DNA from: Lentimicrobiaceae bacterium
GTDB lineage: Bacteria > Bacteroidota > Bacteroidia > Bacteroidales > P3
NCBI GenBank assembly: GCA_022510485.1
Contig: JAFLTI010000009.1
Coordinates: 1 to 64,000, forward strand
DNA: 64,000 bases
Direction: 5' to 3'
Numbering within the stretch: the first letter of the stretch is position 1; each line of letters starts with the position of its first letter. Below are positions 38,406 to 47,699 of the stretch, in pieces. Both the position numbers and the translations under genes were made by a program. The notes under the pieces were generated by a model. The model did not search any database. It saw only the letters and a list, made by a program, of their open reading frames with translations, and had not been told where the DNA came from.

Positions 38406-39762
38406 CTTGCAGTAATCTTACCACAAAGGCGGTCTTCCGCCCCGGTGTGGAAAAATCAATCTTGTAGCGGTCGTCAAGGCGTAAGCCCGCCACCCATACT
38501 ATATCCTTTCCCGAACACAGCAGCCACGCCGTTTCTTTCTGCGCGCCCCCCAAATGCAGGTCTTTGAAAAAATCACTCAGCTTTCTAAAACCCTTCATAC
38601 CCAAGGGGCGGAAACGGTCGCCCAGCATCCAGTGCCGCCAAGTGAGCGGAAACTGCAACTTATCAAAATCTATATAAGCTACGGCAGGATTCGGGTCCAC
38701 CTCTTCCTTACGCTCTATTTCTATCTTTTTTGTTTCGTGCAGAGGCTCTTTTTCCTGCCCCGCAAGCCCTTGCGGAATCCAGCGCCAACCCTCCGGTTCC
38801 CGCAATAGAAAACCGCTGCCGTCGGCATTGTAAAAGCGTCTGCCCGAAATGCCGTTCTTACGGTTCAAGGCTATTTGCTCTATCTGTTGACGGTTAAAGG
38901 CATGGTTTCGCAGATACAGTTCCCAAAACAATTCCTGATGCGCTCCGGCAAGCAAGAGTTTTTCCGCAGCGATAAATTCTTCGCCCATATTTGCGCTTTC
39001 CGTCTGCCGTTTCTCTACAATTTGCAGGCACAAATCACCAAACCAACCATCTATCAGGGCATCTACCAAACGCAAGGTATGCATACTCTGATTGAGTTTG
39101 CCCACAAAGCCGCCGCAACAGTTTTCCGCCACCGGCAAGAGTTCATGCCGCACGCGGTTGCGCATATACATCGTCTGCGCATTGGTGCTGTCTTCCACAA
39201 AATCGAGACGGTTCTGCAGGGCGTATGCTAAAATTTCGCAACGTTGCGCAAATAAAAGCGGTCTGATATAGCGACCGTCAGGACTTAGGGGCAACATGGC
39301 CTTTAATCCCTTAACACCGCTGCCGCGAAAGAGGTTGATAAAAAAAGTTTCGGCATTGTCGTTGGCATGATGCGCCAGCAAACAGGCGTCAAAACCCGGC
39401 TGTTCCTTGCCGTTCAACAGTTGTTCAAAAAAAGAGTATCGCAGTTCGCGTGCCGCCATTTCTACCGAGATACCGCCTTGCCGTGCATGGCTCTCCGTTT
39501 CAAATTCGGCAAAAAATAAAGGAATACCGGCTTTTTCCGTCAAAGCACGTACAAAACGCTCATCGCGCATGGATTCTTCGCCGCGAAGATGAAAATTGCA
39601 ATGCGCCACCGCTATTTCCAAGCCTCCGTATTGAGCCGCATAACGCCTCATAAGGTGTAGCAGCACCACCGAATCCACTCCGCCGCTAACGGCAAGGAGC
39701 AACCTCCTGCACTTGGCAAAAAGTTGCTCCTTTTCCACATATTCGACAAAACGTCTGTACAT
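38392..39762 (-). CDS. tilS: tRNA(Ile)-lysidine synthase (start re-assigned to MYRRFVEYV)
   Basis: LLAVSGGVDSVVLLHLM PP-loop; HCNFHLRGEES; AHHANDNAETFFINLFRGSGVKGL. Confidence 0.95.
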   Translation of the reverse strand: MYRRFVEYVEKEQLFAKCRRLLLAVSGGVDSVVLLHLMRRYAAQYGGLEIAVAHCNFHLRGEESMRDERFVRALTEKAGIPLFFAEFETESHARQGGISVEMAARELRYSFFEQLLNGKEQPGFDACLLAHHANDNAETFFINLFRGSGVKGLKAMLPLSPDGRYIRPLLFAQRCEILAYALQNRLDFVEDSTNAQTMYMRNRVRHELLPVAENCCGGFVGKLNQSMHTLRLVDALIDGWFGDLCLQIVEKRQTESANMGEEFIAAEKLLLAGAHQELFWELYLRNHAFNRQQIEQIALNRKNGISGRRFYNADGSGFLLREPEGWRWIPQGLAGQEKEPLHETKKIEIERKEEVDPNPAVAYIDFDKLQFPLTWRHWMLGDRFRPLGMKGFRKLSDFFKDLHLGGAQKETAWLLCSGKDIVWVAGLRLDDRYKIDFSTPGRKTAFVVRLLQDESC

Positions 39763-39772
39763 AGCAATGATA

Positions 39773-42700
39773 CTACAAGGTGCGCTTGATTTCCACCTGT
39801 TCGTAGCCTTCAATGATGTCGCCCGTCTTGATGTCGTTGAAATTCTTGATGTTCAAACCGCAATCTTGACCCACCACCACTTCTTTCACATCGTCTTTGA
39901 AACGGCGCAAGGAGCCTAATTCTCCGGTGTAGACCACAATACCGTCGCGGATAATGCGGATTTTGGTATTGCGTCCCAAACGACCGTCTAAAACGATACA
40001 TCCGGCAATCGAACCCACTTTGCTGATCTTGAACACTTCGCGCACTTCGAGGTTTGCCACGATCTTTTCTTGGATAACGGGCGAAAGCATACCTTCGATA
40101 GCGTCTTTGAGTTCGTTGATGGCATCGTAGATAATGGAATAGAGGCGAATATCTATCTTTTCGTTTTCCGCCAGCTTGCGCGCCGCTACCGAAGGACGTA
40201 CTTGGAAGCCCACGATAACGGCTTCGGAGGCAGCTGCCAACATAATGTCGCTTTCGGTAATCTGACCCACCGATTTGTGGATAACGTTAACCTGAACTTC
40301 GGGCGTGGAAAGTTTGAGCAAGGAGTCGGAAAGGGCTTCCACCGAACCGTCAACATCCGCCTTAACGATAATGTTGAGTTCCTTGAAGTTTCCGATAGCG
40401 ATACGGCGGCCGATGTCGTCGAGCGTGATATGCTTTTGGGCACGCAGACCTTGTTCGCGTTGCAATTGCAGGCGTTTTCCGGCAATTTCCTTGGCTTCCC
40501 TTTCGTCGGTCATTACGTTGAACACATCGCCCGGTTGGGGCGCGCCGTTTAAGCCCAGCAGCAGAAGGGGCTGCGAAGGACCGGCTTCTTTCAAGGGCTG
40601 ATTACGTTCGTTGTACATCGCTTTGGCGCGCCCAAAGGTGGGACCTGCCAAAATAAAGTCTCCGATACGCACCGTTCCGTCTTGAACCAATATCTTAGCC
40701 ACATAACCACGACCCTTATCCAAGGAGGATTCGATAACCGTACCCTTTCCTCTCTTTTCGGGATGCGCCGTAAGCTCCAGCATTTCGGCTTCCAACAATA
40801 CTTTTTCGAGCAAGGCTTCTACTCCGATACCGGTTTTTGCCGAAATATCCTGACTCTGATACTTACCGCCCCAATCTTCTACCAATAGGTTCATCTCGGC
40901 AAGTTCCGACTTGATTTTTTCGGGATCGGCACCCGGCTTATCCACCTTGTTTATGGCAAAAACGATAGGTACGCCCGCCGCTTGGGCATGGTTGATGGCT
41001 TCTACCGTCTGGGGCATCACCCTGTCGTCGGCAGCCACCACGATAATGGCTATATCGGTCATCTTGGCACCTCGGGCACGCATAGCGGTAAAGGCTTCGT
41101 GACCGGGCGTATCGAGGAAAGTAATCTTTCTGCCGTCTTCCAATGCCACTTCGTAAGCCCCGATATGCTGCGTTATACCGCCCGCCTCACCGGCAATCAC
41201 GTTGGTTTTGCGGATATAGTCGAGCAAAGAGGTCTTACCGTGGTCAACGTGTCCCATTACCGTAACGATAGGTGTACGTGCCACTTCTTCGCCCAATTCT
41301 TCGCTGTCTTCGGTTTCGGATTCCAATTCCTGAATCACTTCGGCATCCACAAACTCTACCTTAAAGCCGTATTCTTCTGCCAAAAGCGAGATGGTTTCCG
41401 CATTGAGCCGTTGGTTGATCGATACAAAAAGTCCTAAGGACATACAGGTTCCGATAAGTTTCGTTACCGCAATACTCATCATCGAAGCCAGTTCGTTTGC
41501 AGTAACGAACTCGGTAACTTTCAAAATCTTTCTTTCCTGTATTTCCTGCTCCATCTCAGCCATTCTACGCTGGCGCATTTCCTCGCGTTTGTCGCGGTTG
41601 TGCCGAGAGGTTTTCGATTTGCCAATAGGAGCAACACCGGCAAGCGTTTCCTTAATCTTCTTTTCGATTTCCTGCTCGTCTATAACCTGCTGCTGTACGG
41701 GCGCGTTGTTGCGCTGCTTGCGGTTTTGGTTCTTAGCGGGGCGGTTGCCTCCAGCCTGCTGGTCATTGCCGAAGAGTTTCTTCAATCCTTCGCGACTGCC
41801 TTGTCCTGCAGGCGCACCGGGCGTTTCTTTCTTTATGCGTTTGCGACGCTTTTCGAGCGTTCCCGGATTTTCTTTAGAAGACGCCACCGGTTTGGGTTTG
41901 CGCTCAAACTGTGTCAAGTCTACTTTCTGACCCGTAATCTTAGGACCGTCTATCTTGATATATTCGGTCTTGATAAAGTTGTCGGCTTCTTGCGGCGGGG
42001 CAGGCTTGGTTTCCGGCTCGGGTTCCACCGCAGGTTCGGGTTCCACTATTTGCGGACGCTCAATCTTTTCGGGCTTGACGGCTTTTCCCTTGCGTGCCAA
42101 ATCAAGTTCCTTGGCATCCATCACCGACACGATCTTAGGTCCTGTAATATTGCTGCGTCCTGTGTCGAACAGTTTTTCTAATTTTTCCCTCGCGCTTTCC
42201 GCCTTGGGTTTTTCCGGCGCGGATTTTACTTCCGGCTCAGCTTCCGGTGCGGACTCCGGCTCCGGTTCCGGCTCCGGCGCGGGCTCTTCCTTGGCTTGGG
42301 GAACAACTGCCGGTTCGGCTTCTGCCTCCAATGCTTTTTCAACCTTGGTTTCGGCTTTGGCTTCGGGTTCTTCCTTGGCTGTTTCCTCGCTCTTTTCCGC
42401 CTTTTTCTTTTTGGCGGCAGGCTTTTTCTTTTCTTCCGCAACAACCTCTTCCGCTTTTTCCTCTACGGCTTCGGCAGGCTTTTCTTCTGCGGGAGCGGGC
42501 TGTTCTGCCTTGGGTTCTTTCGCTTTCTTGGCGGTTTTCTTTACCGGTGCAGCCGATATTTCGGAGGTCTTGATAAACAAATCCCCGTCAACGGAATCGG
42601 TGGGTTCATCCACTGTTTCCTTGGGAGATTCCTTAGCCTCTACAGGAACTTTCTTGGGTATGGCATCCAGATGCATGCCCTGTGCCTTTTCGGAGATCAC

Positions 42701-42877
42701 CTTGTCCGACTGAAATTCTTTCAATACAAGCATATACTGCTCGCCCGAAAGTTTCGTGTTAGGACTGGCTTCTACCTCGTGGCCCTTCTTTGCCAAGAAC
42801 TCCACTATCGTACCTACCGAAACATTTACTTCTTTGGCGGCTTTGGAAAGCCTTACCGGTTTTGTTTCTTCTGCCAT
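39773..42877 (-). CDS. infB: Translation initiation factor IF-2
   Basis: [59 protein letters not shown]; charged low-complexity N-terminal region. Confidence 0.99.
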   Translation of the reverse strand: MAEETKPVRLSKAAKEVNVSVGTIVEFLAKKGHEVEASPNTKLSGEQYMLVLKEFQSDKVISEKAQGMHLDAIPKKVPVEAKESPKETVDEPTDSVDGDLFIKTSEISAAPVKKTAKKAKEPKAEQPAPAEEKPAEAVEEKAEEVVAEEKKKPAAKKKKAEKSEETAKEEPEAKAETKVEKALEAEAEPAVVPQAKEEPAPEPEPEPESAPEAEPEVKSAPEKPKAESAREKLEKLFDTGRSNITGPKIVSVMDAKELDLARKGKAVKPEKIERPQIVEPEPAVEPEPETKPAPPQEADNFIKTEYIKIDGPKITGQKVDLTQFERKPKPVASSKENPGTLEKRRKRIKKETPGAPAGQGSREGLKKLFGNDQQAGGNRPAKNQNRKQRNNAPVQQQVIDEQEIEKKIKETLAGVAPIGKSKTSRHNRDKREEMRQRRMAEMEQEIQERKILKVTEFVTANELASMMSIAVTKLIGTCMSLGLFVSINQRLNAETISLLAEEYGFKVEFVDAEVIQELESETEDSEELGEEVARTPIVTVMGHVDHGKTSLLDYIRKTNVIAGEAGGITQHIGAYEVALEDGRKITFLDTPGHEAFTAMRARGAKMTDIAIIVVAADDRVMPQTVEAINHAQAAGVPIVFAINKVDKPGADPEKIKSELAEMNLLVEDWGGKYQSQDISAKTGIGVEALLEKVLLEAEMLELTAHPEKRGKGTVIESSLDKGRGYVAKILVQDGTVRIGDFILAGPTFGRAKAMYNERNQPLKEAGPSQPLLLLGLNGAPQPGDVFNVMTDEREAKEIAGKRLQLQREQGLRAQKHITLDDIGRRIAIGNFKELNIIVKADVDGSVEALSDSLLKLSTPEVQVNVIHKSVGQITESDIMLAAASEAVIVGFQVRPSVAARKLAENEKIDIRLYSIIYDAINELKDAIEGMLSPVIQEKIVANLEVREVFKISKVGSIAGCIVLDGRLGRNTKIRIIRDGIVVYTGELGSLRRFKDDVKEVVVGQDCGLNIKNFNDIKTGDIIEGYEQVEIKRTL

Positions 42878-42903
42878 TAATATTAAAACTTCTGGGTTGT
42901 TGT

Positions 42904-44145
42904 TTAATTTTCAAACTCGGCTTGGAGTATGCGCCTTACTTCGGCAATGGTTTCTTCTTCCAAATCGGTGCGGTGCGCCAATTCTTCGGGATCCATAGCC
43001 AACACATCTTTGGCGGTATCGCAGCCTACGCTGCTGAGCTGGTCTAAGATCCACTGTTCTATTTCATCGCTGAATTCCTGCAAATCCACGTCTTCTTCGT
43101 CGGTGCCGGCGCTTTCGCGATAAACATCTATGTCGTAACCCGAAATGCGGCCTGCCAGCTTGATGTTGTAGCCACCCTTACCGATAGCCAGCGAAACTTG
43201 GTCGGCACGCATATACACTTCGGCTGTCTTTTCTTCTTCGTTAATCTTTATCGAAGAAATCTTGGCAGGACTCAAAGCGCGGGTAATCAAAAGTTCGGGA
43301 TTGTTAGTCCAGTTGATAACGTCTATGTTTTCGTTGCGCAGTTCGCGAACGATACCATGTATTCTGGCACCTTTCATACCCACGCAGGCGCCTACGGGAT
43401 CCACGCGGTCATCGTAGGATTCTACCGCAACCTTGGCTCTTTCGCCCGGTTCGCGTTCAATACGTTTAATTGTGATAAGACCGTCAAAAATTTCAGGAAC
43501 TTCCTGTTCAAACAAGCGTTCCAAGAAAATGGGAGATGTTCTCGAAAGCACAATCACGGGGGTGTTGTTCTTAACGTCTACTTTAAGCACCACCGCACGT
43601 ACCGTATCGCCCTTGCGGTAAAAGTCGGCGGGTATCTGTTCGGTCTTGGGCAAAAGCAATTCCACGCCGGCATCGTCTAATAACAATATCTCGCGTTTCC
43701 AAACCTGATATACCTCACCGGTAATGATTTCGCCGATTCTTTCTTTGTAGCGTTTGTAGATAACGTTGTGTTCGTAATCCTGTATCTTCGATACGAGATT
43801 CTGACGGATAGCAAGTATTTCGCGGCGACCGAAATCGCTGATGTAAACGGCTTCCGACACTTCTTCGCCCACTTCAAAATCGGGTTCTATCTTGATGGCT
43901 TCCGAATAGGGAATTTCCAACACGGGGTCTTTGAGTTCGCTGTCTTCCACAATAATGCGGTTACGCCAAATTTCCAAATCCCCTTTGTCGATATTCACGA
44001 TTATGTCGATATTCTCGTCAGTACCGTACTTTTTAATCAGCATGGTGCGAAACACATCTTCCAAAATACGCATCATCGTTTCGCGGTCTATGCTCTTCAA
44101 CTCTTTGAACTCGGAAAAGCTTTCTACCAAATTCAGATTTTCCAT
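42904..44145 (-). CDS. nusA: Transcription termination/antitermination factor NusA
   Basis: S1 and KH regions: [39 protein letters not shown]. Confidence 0.97.
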   Translation of the reverse strand: MENLNLVESFSEFKELKSIDRETMMRILEDVFRTMLIKKYGTDENIDIIVNIDKGDLEIWRNRIIVEDSELKDPVLEIPYSEAIKIEPDFEVGEEVSEAVYISDFGRREILAIRQNLVSKIQDYEHNVIYKRYKERIGEIITGEVYQVWKREILLLDDAGVELLLPKTEQIPADFYRKGDTVRAVVLKVDVKNNTPVIVLSRTSPIFLERLFEQEVPEIFDGLITIKRIEREPGERAKVAVESYDDRVDPVGACVGMKGARIHGIVRELRNENIDVINWTNNPELLITRALSPAKISSIKINEEEKTAEVYMRADQVSLAIGKGGYNIKLAGRISGYDIDVYRESAGTDEEDVDLQEFSDEIEQWILDQLSSVGCDTAKDVLAMDPEELAHRTDLEEETIAEVRRILQAEFEN

Positions 44146-44154
44146 AACTATATG

Positions 44155-44610
44155 TTATTTGAATGAGATTACAATTTTTGTTTCTTTTACCTGCCCGTAA
44201 GTAAATGTATGTTCGGGCGCTTCGGGCGTTTTCTTTTTGGGCGTTTCCCTAAGGCGGAACCCTTGTTCATCGGCGGAGATGAGTTCACCCTTGAGGCTCT
44301 GCCCTTCGGCGGTGAGCACCTTTACTTCCCTACCGATATTCTTGATGTACTGCCTTACCACACGGAACGGCTGATCCAAACCGGCGGAAGAAACGGTAAG
44401 CTCAAAATCCTCCGCATCGCGGTCGAGGCGCTGCTCTATATAGCGGCTCACTTCCACGCAGCGGTCTATGCTCACGCCTTTCATGCCGTCGATATACACT
44501 TTGATTTCGTTTTTGGGCGAAACCGAAACGCTTACGGCAAACAATTCCTCCTGCGGCATCGTTTCCAAGGCTTGCGAGAGTAATTCTTCTATCTGCTTTT
44601 TGTTTATCAT
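44155..44610 (-). CDS. rimP: Ribosome maturation factor RimP
   Basis: VYIDGMKGVSIDRCVEVSRYIEQRLD, ELTVSSAGLDQPFRV; operon with nusA-infB. Confidence 0.93.
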   Translation of the reverse strand: MINKKQIEELLSQALETMPQEELFAVSVSVSPKNEIKVYIDGMKGVSIDRCVEVSRYIEQRLDRDAEDFELTVSSAGLDQPFRVVRQYIKNIGREVKVLTAEGQSLKGELISADEQGFRLRETPKKKTPEAPEHTFTYGQVKETKIVISFK

Positions 44611-44652
44611 CTGTGCTGGCGGCAGGGCTTTTCACGCGCAAGAAACGGCAAT

Positions 44653-44675
44653 AAAAAAGGGGCTTCCTCCGCCCC
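44653..44675 (-). terminator. Terminator-like hairpin within the rimP leader
   Basis: Minus strand GGGGC-GGAGGAA-GCCCC-TTTTTT. Confidence 0.7.
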
Positions 44676-44715
44676 TCATTCCCGCTTCCGCCTCATCCAA
44701 TCCCTAAACCGAGCG

Positions 44716-44746
44716 CAAATGTACAGTATTTTATGCAAGAAAACAA
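44716..44746 (-). promoter_or_regulatory. Promoter for rimP-nusA-infB
   Basis: Minus strand TTG (44746-44744)-N20-TACATTTG (44723-44716). Confidence 0.7.
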
Positions 44747-44753
44747 GAGATGC

Positions 44754-45680
44754 TCAACTGTACCTTCTCTTTATAGGAAACATTTTCCTTACATGAAGAA
44801 TGAACTTATCTACCGAATTGCTTGTAACCACTATGGTTGTGGCTATTATTATCAACAGCCCGCCTGCAATTTCCCGTACCGATATGTCCTGTCCGAGAAA
44901 AACCACGCTTAAAACCACAGCAGTAAGGGGTTCCAAAGCGCCGAATATTGCTGTGGGCGTTGAACCTATTATATGTATGGCTGCCGAAGTGCAAGCCAAA
45001 GACAATACGGTGGGAATGATAGCTAAGGCAGTAAGGTTATACCATCCTGTGACTTTGGCAGGTAAGGTCAATTCTGTGCCGGCTGCCATTTTGAAGAAAA
45101 AGACTGTACTGCCAAAAATCAATACATAAAAAAGCAGTTTTGTGGTTGGGATTTTCGATATGGCTTTTGACCCATTTACAAGCACGATATATATTGCATA
45201 CGTCAATGCCGACACCATAACCAACAAGAAACCAAGCATATTTATACCTGCACCACCTTCAGGCCGCATCAATAGGATTAATCCAGTGCCCATAAAAAGA
45301 AAACAGAAAATAAAACTGGTCTTGAATCTTTCTCTAAAAAAGAATGTCATCATCACGGCAACCATAACAGGATATACAAAAAGTAAAGTCGACGCGACTC
45401 CGGAATTCATATAATTGTAACTTTCAAACAATGTCAAGGAGGATAGCGCCATCAATACGCCAAGAATAAAGACAGGTATCAATTCATCCCTTTTTAATTG
45501 AAAGTCTAGTTTGCGTATTCCCATTAATATTGCCAAAATCGGAATTCCTATGCAGTATCGGAACAATAAAACCGAATTTGGATTCATTCCGGTTTCATAG
45601 AGCGGAATGGCAAATGCCGGGTTGGTTCCATAAGCCGCCGCTGCAAATGCCGCCAATATATATCCCTTAAACTTTCCCAT
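44754..45680 (-). CDS. DMT superfamily (EamA) transporter (start re-assigned to MGKFKGYIL)
   Basis: About 10 TM helices; FGALEPLTAVVLSVVFLGQDIS EamA signature. Confidence 0.88.
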   Translation of the reverse strand: MGKFKGYILAAFAAAAYGTNPAFAIPLYETGMNPNSVLLFRYCIGIPILAILMGIRKLDFQLKRDELIPVFILGVLMALSSLTLFESYNYMNSGVASTLLFVYPVMVAVMMTFFFRERFKTSFIFCFLFMGTGLILLMRPEGGAGINMLGFLLVMVSALTYAIYIVLVNGSKAISKIPTTKLLFYVLIFGSTVFFFKMAAGTELTLPAKVTGWYNLTALAIIPTVLSLACTSAAIHIIGSTPTAIFGALEPLTAVVLSVVFLGQDISVREIAGGLLIIIATTIVVTSNSVDKFILHVRKMFPIKRRYS

Positions 45681-45754
45681 ATTGTTACACTGAAGCCATA
45701 TCTGGCGATTACAATGTAAAATTAGAAATATTATCGGTTCAGGTAGACACATCA

Positions 45755-45786
45755 TTTGCATACTAGAAAAATTATCTATACTTTTG
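45755..45786 (+). promoter_or_regulatory. hipBA promoter
   Basis: TTTG (45755-45758)-N20-TACTTTTG (45779-45786). Confidence 0.7.
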
Positions 45787-45838
45787 TAAATATCATTTAT
45801 ATGAATATTATAGTATATTATTAACTGTAAATATCATT
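45785..45838 (+). promoter_or_regulatory. Candidate HipB operator: 13-nt direct repeat TGTAAATATCATT x2
   Basis: Copies at 45785-45797 and 45826-45838, 41-bp period; the second abuts the hipB ATG at 45839. Confidence 0.5.
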
Positions 45839-46156
45839 ATGACGACACTTACAAATAAATCATTGGCGAGTCCGGATATTATCAGAAATCTTGGATTAAG
45901 GTTTCGTGATTATCGCTTGCGGCTTAGAATGACCCGCAAAGAGGTGTCCGAAGCCGCATCTATCGGCATGACCACCCTATACAAGTTTGAGTCCGGCAAT
46001 ATGACGGATGTATCGTTCAGCACTCTTTTGAGGTTATTGAAAGCTATCGGTTTGGGCGAAAGCTGGAATGCGCTGCTTCCGGAACTGCCGGAATCGCCAT
46101 ACTCTTATGACAACCAAAATAAAAAGATTCAACGCATAAGACATTCCAAAAAATGA
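45839..46156 (+). CDS. hipB: HipB-like XRE-family antitoxin/regulator
   Basis: LGLRFRDYRLRLRMTRKEVSEAASIGMTTLYKFESGN HTH; 4-nt ATGA overlap with hipA. Confidence 0.88.
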   Translation: MTTLTNKSLASPDIIRNLGLRFRDYRLRLRMTRKEVSEAASIGMTTLYKFESGNMTDVSFSTLLRLLKAIGLGESWNALLPELPESPYSYDNQNKKIQRIRHSKK

Positions 46157-47649
46157 AATATCTAAAAGTTAATTTGTGGGGTAAGGAAATAGGTCGACTC
46201 GTGTGGGATTCCGCCACACGGTGTACCTACTTTATGTTTAATCCCAAAATACCGAATGAAATACCTGATGTTGCGCCTTTGATCTCTCCTGCCGGCAACA
46301 GAAATTTACAGTTACCGATATATGGTGACGAAAGACCGGTTTACCAAGGGCTGCCTCCCTTTATTGCAGATTCTCTGCCGGATTCATGGGGCAATACATT
46401 GTTTGACAGATGGGTAAAAGACAAGAAGATTCCTAGAAATAAAGTTACTCCGCTCTACAAGTTGATGTTTATCGGAACTAAAGGAATGGGGGCATTGGAA
46501 TATGAACCAAGTGCAATAGAACTCAATTATAGGAGGAAAGTTGATATAAAATCTTTATATGACCTATCGCTAAAGATTCTTGAAGAAAGAGGCAGCATAA
46601 CTCTCAATTCTAACGAAGAGTTGACAATGCAGGCATTACTTGCCGTTGGAACATCTGCCGGTGGTCGTCAGATGAAAGCGATTGTTGCCATAAACGATGA
46701 AACTGGCGAAATTCGCTCCGGTCAGACCGATGGATTAAAAAATTATGAATATTATATCCTTAAATTCGGAGACAATAAACTGCCTGTTGCCGAAATGGAG
46801 ATTGCCTATTATAACATGGCTATACAAGCCGGTATAGAAATGGAAAAATGCAGGTTGTTTACCGTTGAGGGAATCAATCATTTTCTTACCAAACGATTCG
46901 ACAGAAACAATGGCAAAAAAATCCACATGCAGACTTTAGCCGCAATCAATCCTGAAGCCCGAAGCTACGAACACCTCATAGCCACCTGCCGTGAACTGTC
47001 GTTGTCGGAATCATCGATTGAGCAACTTTACCGTAGAATGGTTTTTAATGTTATGGCTAACAATACCGATGATCATAACAAGAACTTTTCATTCCTGCTT
47101 GAAGAAAATGGCAAGTGGCGTCTGGCTCCGGCTTACGACATTACCTTTATTTTCAACACGCACGGTACGGGTCCAAACATTGAAAGAAGATTCAGTATCG
47201 GTGGAAAAACCGCCGAAATAACCAAGGAAGATTTGTTGGAATTTGCACGGCAGAATGATATAAAGAACGCCAAAGCAATAATCAAAAGAGTTGCCGAAGC
47301 GATAGGGAACTTCGGCAAGTATGCGGATGAAAACGGCATTTCCCAACCTTGGCGCAGTATAATTCAAAAAACATTGAACGAGACCCTTATGGCATACGGT
47401 TATAAGGAATATACGGAAGATGCCCATCAATCATTGTTTGATAGATACGGAAGAACCATACATGAATTTTCGATTTCCGTAAATTCTAAAGGTCTCTATG
47501 TGGTTTCCGCTCTCATAGACGGCAAAAGGCAGAGGCGTTTTATCCGCCCAAACAATTCTCTATATGCCGAGTTAAATCAAAAGGATAATATCTTCAGCCT
47601 CCCCGAAGCATACAAAACCCACCTCGTTGAACAGGTGTTTCCAAAGTAA
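46153..47649 (+). CDS. hipA: HipA-family serine/threonine kinase toxin with C-terminal extension
   Basis: PPFIADSLPDSWGNTLFDRW, GGRQMKAIVAI, FLTKRFDR, NNTDDHNKNFSFL, LAPAYDITF. Confidence 0.93.
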   Translation: MKYLKVNLWGKEIGRLVWDSATRCTYFMFNPKIPNEIPDVAPLISPAGNRNLQLPIYGDERPVYQGLPPFIADSLPDSWGNTLFDRWVKDKKIPRNKVTPLYKLMFIGTKGMGALEYEPSAIELNYRRKVDIKSLYDLSLKILEERGSITLNSNEELTMQALLAVGTSAGGRQMKAIVAINDETGEIRSGQTDGLKNYEYYILKFGDNKLPVAEMEIAYYNMAIQAGIEMEKCRLFTVEGINHFLTKRFDRNNGKKIHMQTLAAINPEARSYEHLIATCRELSLSESSIEQLYRRMVFNVMANNTDDHNKNFSFLLEENGKWRLAPAYDITFIFNTHGTGPNIERRFSIGGKTAEITKEDLLEFARQNDIKNAKAIIKRVAEAIGNFGKYADENGISQPWRSIIQKTLNETLMAYGYKEYTEDAHQSLFDRYGRTIHEFSISVNSKGLYVVSALIDGKRQRRFIRPNNSLYAELNQKDNIFSLPEAYKTHLVEQVFPK

Positions 47650-47699
47650 CGTGCCGAGAGAAGAAGAAAAACCTATATAAACTGTGTATTTTTGTAACT

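Noticed and set aside
42180-42520. Repetitive GC-rich stretch suggestive of a repeat array
   Set aside because: Explained by EPEPE/KKK/AEE-type low-complexity coding in infB, typical of IF-2 N-termini.
41955-42713. Ser/Ala/Gly-rich 252-aa + strand ORF
   Set aside because: Reverse complement of the Glu/Pro/Lys-rich low-complexity N-terminal region of IF-2.
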